In this document: one piece after another, positions 1 to 11,544 of the stretch
How positions within the stretch are numbered: the first letter of the stretch is position 1
Layout of the letters: each line of letters starts with the position of its first letter
Assembly: GCA_023014485.1 (NCBI GenBank)
Contig: JAJOZX010009087.1
Location: 101,112 to 165,111 of the forward strand
Source: Bathynomus jamesi
Taxonomy: Eukaryota; Arthropoda; Malacostraca; Isopoda; Cirolanidae
Direction of reading: 5' to 3'
DNA: 64,000 nt
Translations under genes and position numbers: made by a program
Notes under the pieces: generated by a model
The model's database searches: none
Told to the model about the DNA's origin: nothing
Seen by the model: only the letters and a program-made list of their open reading frames with translations

Positions 1-469
1 ACCTTATCTTCGGTATCTACAGGTATTCACTATCTATATAAGCAGTAACAGTAAAGTGAAAACCAACACCAAACATCGAAAAAAGCGAAAACGTTACCTC
101 CAGTTCCTCTAAACGCAACAAACAATCCCTCTAACCACCACAGTCAGTCACTCAGCTGATCGTTCCCATTTTCTTTGAAAGTGCATGGGAGACCTTGCTA
201 GAATCAATATTTTTACTCCAAAGCTTAAAATTGACTAGTGGGCCAATAGAATGTGACTAGTGGGCCAACTACAAGGGCAAGTGGGTCATTTGGTCCACTA
301 GTATATGTTAAAAAAGTCCCTGCATCAGAAGCCATATAAAACAGGTGAGAAGACGCCTTGGATCTGACAGAATGAATCCAAAATGCACTAAGTACAGTTA
401 AGCACCCTTGAAATATAATTATTTTGGGTTGTTTCAGCTACAAAGGGTGTGGGAACTTATACTTTCTCC
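1..469. other. non-coding stretch, short direct repeats
   Basis: No gene is visible here. A 14-bp motif beginning gactagtgggcc occurs twice (233-246 and 255-268), and a third related tract lies near 280-300. The sequence may be flank or degraded non-coding end of the Tc1-like remnant that follows. Confidence 0.4.
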
Positions 470-849
470 CAAAGAATAGCACAATCAATGGTTAAAAGTA
501 TTACAACTTTTACAGGATATATTACCCTCTGCAATGGCCACTAATGAAACCAAAATTTTATAACATGATGGTGCCCCATGCCACAGGTCCAAAAAGTAAC
601 CAATTGGTTGAAAAACAATAATTACAAAGTTTTAGAATGGCCTAGAAACAGCTCAGATTTAAAACCCAATAGAAAACCTTTGGAATATTATAATAAAAAA
701 CCAGGCTCCATTACACAACTCATAGAGGCCATCAAAAAAGTGTGGTGTTCAGAGATCATCCAGGATGTCTGCCAAAACCTAATTAAATCTCAACAGAAAT
801 GCATCCAAATGGTCCTAGAGAAGAAAGCAGAGATGATTAAATATTAATA
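470..849 (+). pseudogene. Tc1-like transposase, C-terminal remnant
   Basis: This is the 3' part of a Tc1/mariner-superfamily transposase gene, a DDE enzyme that cuts and pastes its own element. A motif reading HDGAPCHR lies near 565-590 in one frame and would carry the second catalytic Asp. After a frameshift, the frame at 578-847 reads LEWPRNSSDLKP, the usual context of the third catalytic residue, then about 60 residues of typical C-terminus ending in a stop at 845-847. The helix-turn-helix DNA-binding region and the first catalytic Asp are absent. In the family motif the residue after Pro-Ile is normally Glu in an ENLW context; here it reads NRKPLEYY, so the acidic residue is displaced. 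The gene is dead. Confidence 0.8.
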
Positions 850-1504
850 ATGAGTCAAGACAATATTTCAATTTACCAATTTAATATTTGAACCTTATTA
901 AATAGATTTTAATAGAAAATTTTGGGTAAATTTTCTGGTGATCAGATTACTTTTGGTGGTTGCTGTATGCAAAAATGAATGTTAGAATTATTCATTTTCA
1001 CATATATATTAATATATATTATTTAATATATTTGTTGCTGGTTTAAATCACAGTTTAAAATTAGATGCCATTTGAATTGTAATCTGACATACCAAATTAC
1101 AGTGTCATTCAAATTTGGGATCATTCATGATGCAATACTTTTTGTCATGTGATTTGGTATAACACTTGCAAATAAGTGTTGCATTCCTCTACATTAAGAA
1201 GATTAATTACAGCTATTGTGCAATTCCATATAGATGGTTTGATCTCATATCATCATCATTTTGGTGTATAATTTAAAAAAAGAAAAAAGATTATTTATGT
1301 GCACAAACATTTTTGGAAGCTGTTAATATATTTTTGAGTACAGTATTTATAAAGGAAGTTTTATTACAAATAATGCGTGAGTGGATGAGTGCGTCAGTTA
1401 TTATATAAAAGAGAATGGATTAGGAGGGAAAGGTAAAAAGGAAAAGCAAAAGCAAAAAACACAAATGACAAAGTAGTTGTTAGGGTGGTAGGAATGAGAC
1501 ACAC
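850..1504. other. AT-rich non-coding, possible Tc1 3' end
   Basis: No coding sequence is seen. Bases 934-965 (ctggtgatcagattactttt and beyond) resemble Tc1-type terminal sequence, so the Tc1 remnant may extend to about 965. The rest is AT-rich and ends in the A/G-rich approach to the first CR1 tail. Confidence 0.4.
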
Positions 1505-1514
1505 GGGGGGAGAG

Positions 1515-1995
1515 TTACAAGGAGTACAAGGACAAGAGGAAGCCTCAAAGACCTTTCGGTCCACTCTGGGAGGTTCCTGTTATTAAAAGTTTATTTTCTG
1601 TCAACTATCCTAGCAGTAGTAGAAAACTGGATAGAAAAGTAGAAGGCTCTCTCCCCACCCTCCGCTCCCTCCCTGCCAGAGGCAGGTACGGAAAAAGGTT
1701 GAAGAAAATACCTCGACCCTGGAAAAGTAGCCAAGGAAATTTTACAGGAAAGTGGAGAATATATAAATAGCTCTATTTAGCTTGCTCACAGAGACACCGT
1801 GCAAGCGAAACTCCTGCAGAGTTTTCTTATGTTTTAATCTTAAAACTATGAGATTATTCAGTACTTTGTCTAGCCATTTTTAAACACATTTACACACTTT
1901 GACTGGAAACAACCTCTGAGGGAAGTGGTTCCAGATATTAACTATTTTATAGGAAAAGTAATTTCCGCAGACAGAGGTCCTAAATGTCTTTAGTT
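1515..1995 (-). other. 3'UTR of CR1 copy 1 (family A)
   Basis: Family A 3'UTR. The same sequence recurs in copy 4 (21965-22281), the chimeric block (26971-27387 and 27495-27911) and as a patch inside copy 8 (35516-35908). Near the tail it contains tandem tacaagga-type units, the likely 3' recognition region for CR1-type reverse transcription. Confidence 0.7.
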
Positions 1996-2931
1996 CTAGT
2001 TTAAACCATTACTTCTTGTCGGATTGGCATTAAGTGAGAATAAGTTTATGTAATCTACCTTGTCTATTCCTTTGAGCATCTTGAAGACTTGAATAAGCTG
2101 ACCCCGCAACTTCCTCATCTCTAAGCTAAACAGATTTAGGCGCTCCAATCTCCGTTGGTAGCTTTGCATTCTCATTGAAGGGATCAATTTGTAGCCCTTA
2201 CTTGTACTCTTTCTAACCTTTCTATGTCCTTCCTGAGGGATGGAGACCAAAACTGCGCACACAGTATTCAGTTGAGGTCTGACTAGAGAATTATAAAGAG
2301 ACATTACAGTCTCCTTGTTCCGAAACTGGAACTGTCTTTCAATATAACTAATAATTTAAGGCGCTCTTTTCGACTTCTGCACAGTGCTTCGACGGTTTCA
2401 GATCGTTGCTGATATAGACTCCCAAGTCTTTCTCTAGATCGGTCTCAGTAAATTTCCTTCCCAAAAGAGAGTAATCGGTCTTCGGGTTTTTATAACCTAT
2501 GTGCATTACCTTGCATTTGTCCAAGTTGAATGGCATCTGCCAAGTAGCAGACCATTCGCCCAACCTGTCAAGATAGTTCTGAAGCGTTCTTACGCCTTCC
2601 TCAGTACCTACACTACTTCCTAATTTCGTATCATCTACAAATTTTGAGATTGCACTTAGAAGCCCGACGTCGATATCGTTAATATAGATGATAAAAAGTA
2701 AAGGACCCAGAACGGAACCTGTGGGAGACCACTGGTGACGGGCGCCCATTCCGAAGCCACCCATTTATACCACTCTATGCTTTCTATCTTTAACCAATCC
2801 TCAATCCAGTTGGAAACGAGCCCGGTGATTCCTAGTCCTTGACTTTAGCTATCAATCTAGCGTGAGGGACTTTGTCAAAGGCTTTTTTGAAAGTCGAGAT
2901 ACACTATATCTATGCCCTACTGCATCGTACA
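1996..2931 (-). pseudogene. CR1 ORF2, C-terminal part of copy 1
   Basis: This is the 3' third of a CR1-type ORF2. It covers the second half of the reverse transcriptase and the C-terminal extension. The segment at 2348-2764 shows GSVLGPLLFIIYINDID and a polymerase active-site motif that reads FVDDTKLG instead of the FADDTKLG of sister copies. The segment at 1996-2304 carries SLYNSLVRPQLN and the typical C-terminal stretch. The reading frame is broken near 2330 and 2760. The gene continues beyond the I-clade insertion at 9557. Confidence 0.85.
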
Positions 2932-3049
2932 TTTTTTTTTTTTTTGATTTACCGCCGATTCGTACCTAAAGGAGCGGTAATATCTCGGCGAGGCGGTGAG
3001 TGGGTGATGTTACTGTGTTGGGGGTGGTAGAGTAGGGGAGTGGTAAGGG

Positions 3050-6000
3050 TCAGTCGCTGGATAGTGGGTAGGAGGGGTACGGTTTTAAATGCGATGGAGC
3101 AGCTGGGAGTGAGTAAGGAAGAAGAGAATCGCTTCCGTTGAAAAGTGGGGGCCGTCGGCGAGTATGGATCGTAGCCGGTCGGGTATGGGATCTTCGGTCG
3201 AGAGAGGAAACACCCACGACGAAGAGCAGACAACTTTGTGCATTCACCAGGAGGTGTATGACAGTGATAGGGTATGCAGGTAGGGGCAAAGTGGGGCTGG
3301 CGATTTCGCCATAAGGTGTCCGTGGGTGATGCGGGTGTGGCCTAGGCGGAGGACGGGCTAGGATTACTTCCTTATGGCGGGACCGGTGGAATGAGGAGGC
3401 CCAGTATCCTATTCGTGGCTTGATCGTGTGTAGTTTATTTGTGTGGCCTGGTCCCATCCTGCTGCCATTATGGAGCGGAAAGGGAGGGAAAGTGGGAAGA
3501 AGTCGGGGGAAAGGGAGGGGGTCGGGAGGAGGCCGGCAGTGAGCAGGCCGTCTTTGCTGTGCGATCCGCCGCCTCGTTACCCTGGATGCCGACATGAGCC
3601 GGGACCCAGCAGAAGGCGATTGTCTTGTGTTGGAGGGTCGTTAGACAGTGGAAGGTTTGCTGGATGGTACAGACGAGCGGGTGGGGGGAGTTAAATCTTT
3701 CCAGGGAGAGGAGTGCACTTTGGGAATCGAATAAATGACGAAGGAGCTGGCAGAGTGGGTGCGCACAATATCGAGGGCCCCGTAATGGCGAAAAGTTCCG
3801 CCGAAAAAACGGAGGCCTCGCGGGGCAGGCCGACCCCGGGAAAGCGGCTGGGACAGAATCACCGCTGAGGAGGCCACACCGGCTTCCGAGCGGGAACCAT
3901 CCGTGTAAATGGCGACTGCGTCCGGGTGTTGGGTTGCGTGTTCGCGGAAGAGTGACCTGTATATCATGGCGCTCGTGGTAGTCTTCGGTAGGGTACACAG
4001 ATCTTTGCAAAACTTGATAGGGGTGAGGATCCAAGGGGGGTAGATGCTGAATGAAATGGGGATAACTGAGGGGGCGGGCATGTTGAAAAGATCAAGGAAA
4101 GAGCGGACCGCTTCAGTGAAGTGCCAGCTCCGTCCCTGAGGTGGTAGTTCTGAAACCACCGTGCCCAGAAGCGAAGAAGGTAGCCTCTGTGCACGGAGGT
4201 ATGTCCTCATGAGGAGAAGACCCCGTCGGAGGGCGAGAGGGAGATGATCGCATTCCACATGGAGGCTGGAGGCTGGGGAGGAGCGGAAGGCACCGGTGGC
4301 GAGGCGGAGGCCTCTATTAAGTACCGGGTCCAGGATACGGAGGCGGGCGGTGGAGGCTGAACCGTAAACTGCACTACCATAGTCCAGCTTCGACTGCACT
4401 ATGGAAGTGTAAAGGCGAAGAAGAGAGCGTCGATCTGCACCCCATGTGGTGTGAGAGAGGTGATCCAGGAGAGCGAGGGGGCGTCGAAGGGATTGCTTTA
4501 GGTACTTGAGATGGGGAACCCAATTGAGCCGTCGGTCTAGGGTCATGCCCAGAAAACGCGTGGAGGGTACCACCTCAAGAGGCCTGCCGTATAATGTGAC
4601 AGAGGGTAGAGGAAGGGCTGTGGGTCTTCTTCTACTGAAGACCATACACTTGGACTTAGGGATGGAGAGGCGGAAACCCACCGACGTCGCCCACCTTTCC
4701 ACCCGGTAGATGGCGAGCTGCATCTGTCGTTGAACAACAGACGGTTCTCGCCCTGCGAAGTAGATTGCAAGGTCATCCGCGTAAATGGAAGAGCGGATGG
4801 TGGGTGGAAGGCATTGTGAGACCGTGTTCATCACGACGGAGAAGCAGAGAACACTGAGGATGCTTCCCTGTGGGACCCCGTCCTCCTGCACAAAGGTGTC
4901 AGAGAGGACTGAGCCCACCGGACTTTAAAAGTCCGGGAAGAGAGGAAGCCTCTGATGAAGGTCGGCATGGCTCCGACGAGGCCCAGATGTCGGAGCTGAC
5001 CGAGGATCATTGCTCGACGGGTGGTGTCATAGGCCTTCTGGATGTCAAAAAAAATTGACAGTACGAACTGTCCATTGTCGAAGGCATCCTGTATGTCTCG
5101 GCTGAGAAGCAGGAGGGGATCAGTGGTGGAGCGGAATTGTCTGAAGCCGGACTGGGTAGACGGGAAGGAATTGTTATGTTCAAGGACGAACGATAATCGC
5201 GTGGCAACCATTTTCTCGAGGATCTTGCAGGCACAACACGTCAGGGCGATTGGTCTGTAGTTTGTGGGGTCCAGGGAATCTTTGCCGGGTTTGGGGATAG
5301 GGATGACGTGGGCCTCCTTCCACCTAGAGGGGAAGGCGCCCTCTATCCATATGCGATTGTATAGATCCAGCAGGAAAATTTGTAAGGTAGAGTGGATGTG
5401 CTGGAGCATGCCGTACGGAATACCGTCCGGACCGGGACAAGGGGATCGTCGAGAGGCCAGTGCCGCCTGTAGTTCACGCATGGTAAACAATCGGTTGTAG
5501 GTGCTGTCTATGGACGGTGGAGAGGGGCTATCGTCAGGGGCGGGTACGGAATTGGCTGTAGAGGAAGAAACGGCGGCGAAGGTAGAAGCAAGGTGGTCTG
5601 CCACCGACTTGGGTTCACATAGGAGTCCGTCGTTAGTCCGGAGGACCGGGGGTCGGGAGGGGACATGTCGCCTCTCGACACCCCGCACCTTCTTCCAGAT
5701 GGTAGCCGAAGGTGTGTTGGCGGTGATGCCGGACACAAAGGCACGCCAAGAGGTTCGGCGCGCTGTCTTCATTGTGCGGCGGGCGATGGCCCTGACCCGC
5801 TGCATCTCCGTGCGATGGATGGGGAGTCGCGTCCGGTAGAAGCGCCGAGTTGCCTTTTCTTGGCGCGCACGGCCTCCGCGCACTCCGGGGTCCACCAAGG
5901 CACCCGTCGGGCGCGGGGGTAGGCGGAGGATTGTGGTACGCTAGTGCTTGCGGCCGCTAGAACGACGGACTCGAAGTTGGTGCGATGCACTCGTCGATGG

Positions 6001-6760
6001 ATGGGAAGTGGGCAGTTGTAAGGGTGGTATAGGTGTTGTCGCGGAAGCGGGCCCAATTCGCGTTGGTAGTAACCCACCTTACCGGTACCCGAACAGTCTG
6101 GTCGGGTCGATTAAGGGTGAGTTGTATGGGGAGATGGTCACTTCCATGGTCCTCTCGGAGGACTTGCCACGTGAAGTCTAGGAGGGCATCAGTTGAAACG
6201 AGGGACAGGTCTATACAGGATGGAGTGCAGGTGGTGGCATGGTAAAAAGTAGGAGAGCCATTGTTGAGGCACTCGAAGGAGAGTTCGGTCATGACGGATA
6301 TCAGGGTTGGGGCCATATAGGTGGTGCGTGTGTCGCCCCACAAGGGGTGGCGACTATTGAAATCGCCCAGCAGTAGGAAGGGCCTAGGGAGTTGTTCCAC
6401 GACTTCCACCAGGTCGTCGCGGGAGACTTGAGCGTGGGGGGGAGGTAGATGGAGCAGACGGTGTACTGTCTATCCAGGGAGAGCCGGACGGCAGTCACCT
6501 GTAGTGGGGACCGGATGGAGAGGTTGTAGAAGGGGACTGCGTGGTGTACGAGGATGGCAGCTCCCCTTCGAGTGCAGGTAGGAGGCGGGGTGGCGGTGCA
6601 AAAATAACCAGTAGGGCAGGGCATGGGCCTGGTCCCCAGGATTAGCTCCTGGAGACAGACACACACCGGACGGGAAGTGGCAAGCAGGAGTAAGGCCTTC
6701 ATAATTTGCGAATATTCCTCGACAGTTCCAGTGGACTATTGTGGTTTTCGGGGGATCCAT
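3050..6760 (-). pseudogene. I-clade LINE ORF2: APE endonuclease, RT, RNase H
   Basis: ORF2 copies the element RNA at a nicked target. The start MDPPKTTIVHWNCRG lies at 6760. The APE domain spans about 5957-6760 and shows CLQE, LLGDFNSRHPLWG and GSDHLPIQL. The RT spans about 4500-5700 with PIPKPGKDS, NYRPIALT, GFRQFRST and the active site SIYADDLAIYF near 4760-4790. RNase H follows with IYTDGSRSEAGVASS near 3900 and CWVPAHVGIQGNEAADRTAK near 3570. A C-terminal stretch with RHKEV runs on to about 3050. Frameshifts fall near 6400, 5900, 4870, 3900 and 3570, so no intact protein is made. Both the domain order and the SHTTWGADR block after the RT fit the I clade. Confidence 0.88.
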
Positions 6761-6959
6761 TAGTTGATGAAGGGGGATGGGTAAAGGTGTAGGTGCTAGG
6801 AGGTTGGAGTATGAAGGGAGATCCGGAGTTCGCGAAATTGAAGGCTTGGTCGGGAGCATGGCTGGCTATCTACCGTTCACCAGGGAAGGAATCGGTCGGC
6901 CTGTCGAACCCCGCGGAGGTGGCGGGATCGAGTCGGCCGAGCGAGACCGGAGGCGTGGA

Positions 6960-9067
6960 TCACGGCAGGCAGAGGAACATCGTGGGCTGAGAGGGTCGGA
7001 TGTACTGTGACGGGCTTCTATGGTCGGACCAGGAGGGGCACGGTAGCCCCAAAAGTGGCGCTACCCCGCCTGTCCGGGGTCTCATGGCGGACTCGAGGTG
7101 GTGATAAGGGGTACCAAAAGGACCGGGCGGGGGGAGGGAGGGCGTACACAGGGTAGCTGACAAGGAGGGGGCCGGGGATGTTGGGGGAGTAGGTACGATG
7201 GGGGTGGAAGGAGGTGAATCAGAGTAGTCTCGTGGAGGGGTGGAGAAAATGGCACCAGGAGGCAAGGGCAGATCCATAAGACTCGTGGGCGTGGGCGCGC
7301 CGAGCTTCCCTCGGTCACACCGTGCAGCTGCGCCAGGGCCGCATCCACCGGATCCTCGGGGGAGGATATTGTTCGGACTGGGTCCCGTCGCGGGGCGGGT
7401 CGTGGATCTCAGCCACTATGTCAGAGTCTGTGGGGGTAGAGTGGTGGGACTTCTGCGATGGGGAGAGATGGACATAGTAGACGTGGTGGGCAGTGAGGAT
7501 CCGAGCCGTCTTCTTGGTCCGAGGGAAGAGGGAGAGAGACGTTGGAAGGCCGGAGGGTCCGGTGACACGCTCCGGCGTCTCCGCCTCGACGGCTTGCTCC
7601 GGGCGGCAGGTTCGGGCGTGTGCAGGGGTACTGGGAAGGCGGGTTTGAGGTGGATGGGACCTGGGTGTCCTGGTCCCAGACACCTGGGGGATTCGTGGCA
7701 GGTGAGGTGCGGGAAGAGGAGGAATGTGGGGGGACAGGAAACCGTCGGGTCCTGCGAGGGTTTTCTTTGAGGGGAACAGGGAGCAGTGGCTTGGGGGGGT
7801 TTCGGCGGCAGGCCAGGGCGGCGTGCCGAGATGATAGAGCCGAGAGCAGCGGCATAGGACACCCCCGGCCTCACCTCCCGACTCCGCACCCTGTCGCGTG
7901 CCTCACGGGGGCTAAGGAAGTCCGTCACCTGTAGGCCTCGGACCTCCTTCTCGAACCTGAAGAAAAGGCATTCTCGGGATGAAGAGGGTGTGCGCCTTCA
8001 CAGTTGGAGCATTTGGGTGTGTTGGGGCACCTGTCAGGGTGAGCGAGTCGTCCACAGTGAACACATAATTGATGCGGCTGTCGACAAGCGGAGCTAACGT
8101 GTCCGAATTTATTGCATTTGAAGCAACGGGTCGGGTCTGGGACGTATGGGCGGATAGAAAACTCGCATGAGGCGCGGTCTCCCATACCCCATACAATGCG
8201 GCCGGGGGGATTAGTGTGTTGAAAGTAAGGAGCAGACGTGGGGTGGGGGAGGGGGTGCCTCCCTGTCGGGATGTGAAACGATAGATCTTAGTGACTCCTT
8301 GGGGTGCGAGGTCCTCCAGGAGCTCGTTCACTGCGACCGACAATAGGCGGGTGGCGTAAATAGTGCCCTGACTCTGGTTCAGGCGAGGGTGTGGGGAAAC
8401 GGACACCGAGCATCCAAGGACCTCAGTGACGGAGAGTAGGGCTTTCGTCTCTGCGGCTGAGCGTGATTTTACGAGGAGGGAGCCATCCCTCTGTGGGCGT
8501 ACGTCATAGCGGCTGGAGTTGCTGTGGGTTCGGATCGCCTGGAACGTCCGTTCAGAGTTGTTCGGGAGGGACCCAGATGTAGGCCGAATCACCAGGAATT
8601 TGTGGATACTTGGGAGGGAGAGGGAGGCTGTAGAGTCGAAATGGACTGGGATATTCAACGGTCGATAGGACGGCCGTGAATGCCGGCTCCCCGTCCGCCG
8701 CGAGGCTCTCTCCGTGGGAGGTGGGCGACGGCGGGTGAGGGGGGCATATGGGGAGAGCAAGAAGCCGGGTTGTGGGGGCAAGTCCTCGGTGGAACTTGAC
8801 TTGCCCGAAGGTGGCTGAAGTGGGCTGGGGCGAGACCCCTGCTCCAGAGAGTGTAGGTCCAAGGGCGTAGTCGAGGGACGGACTGGGGTCGGCAACGGAA
8901 AAGGAGAGTGCAAGCGTTCCGCTTCCCAGGGGGGTCAACCCCATTAGGTTGCGGTCTTCCAGTGGTAAAGGACTCGAGGGCCTGGTTGCCCACCACCCGA
9001 GTGTTGAGAGAGTAGTAGTCCGGGAATGAGAAGCAGTAGTCGTAAGCCGAGGGGGAGAAGTGTCCAT
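6960..9067 (-). pseudogene. I-clade LINE ORF1, nucleic-acid-binding protein
   Basis: This is the gag-like ORF1 of the element, which packages its RNA. The probable start MDTSPPRLTTTASH is at 9067. An RNA-binding-like middle region lies at about 8200-8600. It is followed by CCHC knuckles at 7950-8130: CFKCNKFGHVSSAC, CVHCGRLAHPDRC and a partial third, CSNCEGAHPLHPEN. Downstream is a long Pro/Ser/Arg-rich tail (about 7000-7930) whose frame is uncertain. Frameshifts are evident near 8920 and 8190. The position upstream of ORF2 and the knuckle array are usual for the I clade. The exact C-terminus cannot be fixed. Confidence 0.7.
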
Positions 9068-9549
9068 AGCAAAACAAAAAAGAACTTCATCCCCCGCGCG
9101 CATCCAGCCACCACCGACTCCAACAAGGGAAAGGCGAAGTGTGGGCACACTTGGTCCCACCGCCGATAGATGTCACGCAGGGGAGATACACCCGCACCCA
9201 GTCCCTGTGCCTGAAAGGCGGCCACTCTCATCCAACGCGCGGTGAAAAGTGGCAGGGACAGGGTTTGGGTTTGGTTGGAAAGCGACAAGGGTGCAGGGCA
9301 ACCACCTCCCACACCCAAGGGCCAAGGAAAGGGTCAAAATCAAGGTCCAAAGAACACGCCAAAAAAACAGGGAGAAGCCAGAAAGAATGGGTTAAAGGAG
9401 AAAGAAAGAAAAAGAAGCAGGACATCAGCCGGGTCCCCAAACGGGCCCAATGGTCCACGAGGGCAGAGAAAGCCCTTACACCAAAGAAAGGTGTATTCCC
9501 ACATTCGCCACAGAGGGACGCGCCCTATCGCTCCGGACAAAGCAAAGGG
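9068..9549 (-). other. 5'UTR of the I-clade LINE
   Basis: Non-coding leader of the I-clade element up to its 5' junction with the TCGTACA target duplication. It would contain the internal pol II promoter of the element, but I cannot point to defined promoter motifs. No coding similarity is seen. Confidence 0.6.
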
Positions 9550-9556
9550 TCGTACA

Positions 9557-11199
9557 GTGTATGCATATTATGGAAAAACTCTAACAGGTTTGTCAGACAG
9601 GATCTATGTCGACTAAATCCACGTTGAGAATAAAAAATTAGATTGTTAGATTCAAGGTGATACACAATACGTTTTGTAATGATGGATTCCAACAGTTTGC
9701 CGACAACTGATGTTAAACTGATCGGGCGATAATCACAAGGATTTTCCCTATCACCCTTTTTAAAGATAGGTGTTACATTTGCTAACTTCCAGTCGGTTGG
9801 AACTTTCCCTAACTCGATTGATTGTTTGAATATGGTTACTAAGTCGTCAACAACATTATGGCTAACCTCTTTTAATACCCTTGGAAGAAATAAGTCGGGG
9901 CCAGGTGATTTGTATTTGTTCATCTTATAATTAATTGCTGTACCTCATTTCTCGTAAAACTTATGGTCTCTACGGATGGTCACCGTCATATGTAATCCGA
10001 GGACTTGGCACTTCTATTGTGTCTTCCTCCGTGAAGACTGTAACGAAGAACTCGTTTAACGTATTAGCTATATCTTTATCACCGAATTTCAGTACGCCAT
10101 TTCTATCTTTTAAGGGGCCTAGAGAATTTTTAATTGGCTTTCTGCTATTAACATGGGCAAAAAATTCTTTAGGGTTAACTTTACAGAGTGAGGCAACTCT
10201 AGCTTCTTCATCACGTTTGGCTGATCTAATTAAGGACTTAACCCTCCTACGTAGGTTTATATAGTTTTCTGAATTAGTGTGGTTGAAATGCGATTTAAGT
10301 AGTTTGTAGGCTCTATTTCTTCCCGTAATAGCACTGCTAATTTCATTGTTAAACCATTTCGGTGACTTTGTTGACAAGGAAACCATTTTAGTGGGTATAA
10401 AAGTGTTCTGTCATATTCTAAATTGATCCCTATATGAGCTCCAGGTGACATTGACATCCTCACTTATTAGAACTTCAAGTGTGTCTAAACTACTTCGGAA
10501 GCTTTCAAAATTTGCTCTCGAGAAATCCAGTCTTTCACGAGTCTTTTCGCGTGTATTAACTGGAACCCTGAGGTCAAACCTAATCAAATTATGATCGCTG
10601 TTACTTAAATTTTCACCAATAGTCAGGTTAGAGACTAGGTCATCTTCGTTCGTGAATATGAGGTCTAGTTTATTATTACCCCTAGTAGGCCCGTCAACCC
10701 ATTGACTTAATAAGTTATCATCGGCAAATTCCAACAGTCTTGAGCCCTCAGCATCAGCTGTTTTGTTTTCCCAATTTACATTACCACAATTAAAATCACC
10801 AAAAATCACACTGATCTTATTATTCACTATTCTGCTTAATTTGTTATACAAGTTTATATCCTTATCCACGGGGTAGTGAGGTGGTCTATATACTAGAAGT
10901 AGCTGCACTACTTTATTATTTAGGTTTAGATCAATTCCCAACATTTCATGAGCAGATACGATATTACTGTTTACCGGGTGCAGGGAGTCCCGAGCATACA
11001 AAAGTACACCACCGCCTTCCCGTCCGTTCCTATCTTTGTGAAACATTTTGTAACCTACCATTTCAAATTCTCCTACAAAATCCCTCGATTCAGAATGAAT
11101 CCAGGATTCCGTTATTCCGATGATATCAAAGTTCTCAGTTTTAACAAGCGCTATAAATTCCATTAGTTTGTTTCTAATTGACCTAGCATTGAAGAGCAC
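9557..11199 (-). pseudogene. CR1 ORF2, N-terminal part of copy 1 (APE and RT start)
   Basis: ORF2 start MLFNARSIRNKL is at 11199. The APE domain (10411-11199) shows IGITESWIHSE, VIFGDFNCGNVNW and NSDHNLIRFDL. A linker follows at 9970-10386, with the frame broken near 10390. RT blocks at 9525-9923 include SPGPDLFLPRVLKE, NVTPIFKKGDRE and RPISLTSVVGKLLE. A second break lies near 9925. The rest of the RT is at 1996-2931, beyond the I-clade insertion. It is more than 95% alike by eye to the same region of copy 4 (23380-25015). Confidence 0.87.
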
Positions 11200-11260
11200 A
11201 GTTTCGAGTGATTTTAAGTTGTGATTTTTCCTAACTAGCCTGAGTCGTTTCCCGACGCAG

Positions 11261-11470
11261 TTGGACTAACTGCTGTTGGAGGGGGACTAACTGCTGTTGG
11301 AGGGGGACTAACTGCTGTTGGAGGGGGACTAACTGCTGTTGGAGGGGGACTAACTGCTGTTGGAGGGGGACTAACTGCCGGGGGAGGGGGACCGACAGCT
11401 GGGGGAGGGAGACCGACAGCTGGGGGAGGGGACCGCCAGCTGGGGGAGGAGGACCGACTGCTGGGGGAGT
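11261..11470 (-). repeat. 21-bp minisatellite at ORF1/ORF2 junction of copy 1
   Basis: About 10 tandem units of 21 bp (plus strand ggactaactgctgttggagg and variants). On the minus strand the repeat codes for a 7-residue unit of type SPPPPAV or SPPPTAV, and it forms the Pro-rich end of ORF1. Homologous arrays lie in copies 4 and 7 with different unit numbers. Confidence 0.85.
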
Positions 11471-11544
11471 AGGTTTAACTGTTTGGGGAGCAGATCAATT
11501 GCTGGTTTGGGGTCCTAGTTTAAAAAGATTATACAAATTAATGT

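Larger units (their letters stand above)
2932..9549 (-). mobile_element. I-clade non-LTR retrotransposon, near full length, with TSD
   Basis: A GC-rich 6.6-kb LINE inserted into CR1 copy 1. The 3' poly(A) tail appears as T14 at 2932-2945. A 7-bp target duplication TCGTACA flanks it at 2925-2931 and 9550-9556. The uninterrupted site is present at 23373-23379 in copy 4. Order on the minus strand is 5'UTR, ORF1 with CCHC knuckles, then ORF2 with APE, RT and RNase H. APE, RT and RNase H with a CCHC ORF1 is the layout of the I group (I/Nimb-like). Coding frames are broken by several indels. GC content is clearly higher than in the host. Confidence 0.9.

Noticed and set aside
3443..9627. Many open frames of 60-180 codons on the plus strand in this region
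   Set aside because: They are antisense shadows of the GC-rich I-clade LINE. The minus strand carries APE, RT, RNase H and CCHC motifs; the plus frames have none.
11261..11470. CRISPR array
   Set aside because: The repeats are contiguous 21-bp minisatellite units without spacers in a eukaryotic LINE.
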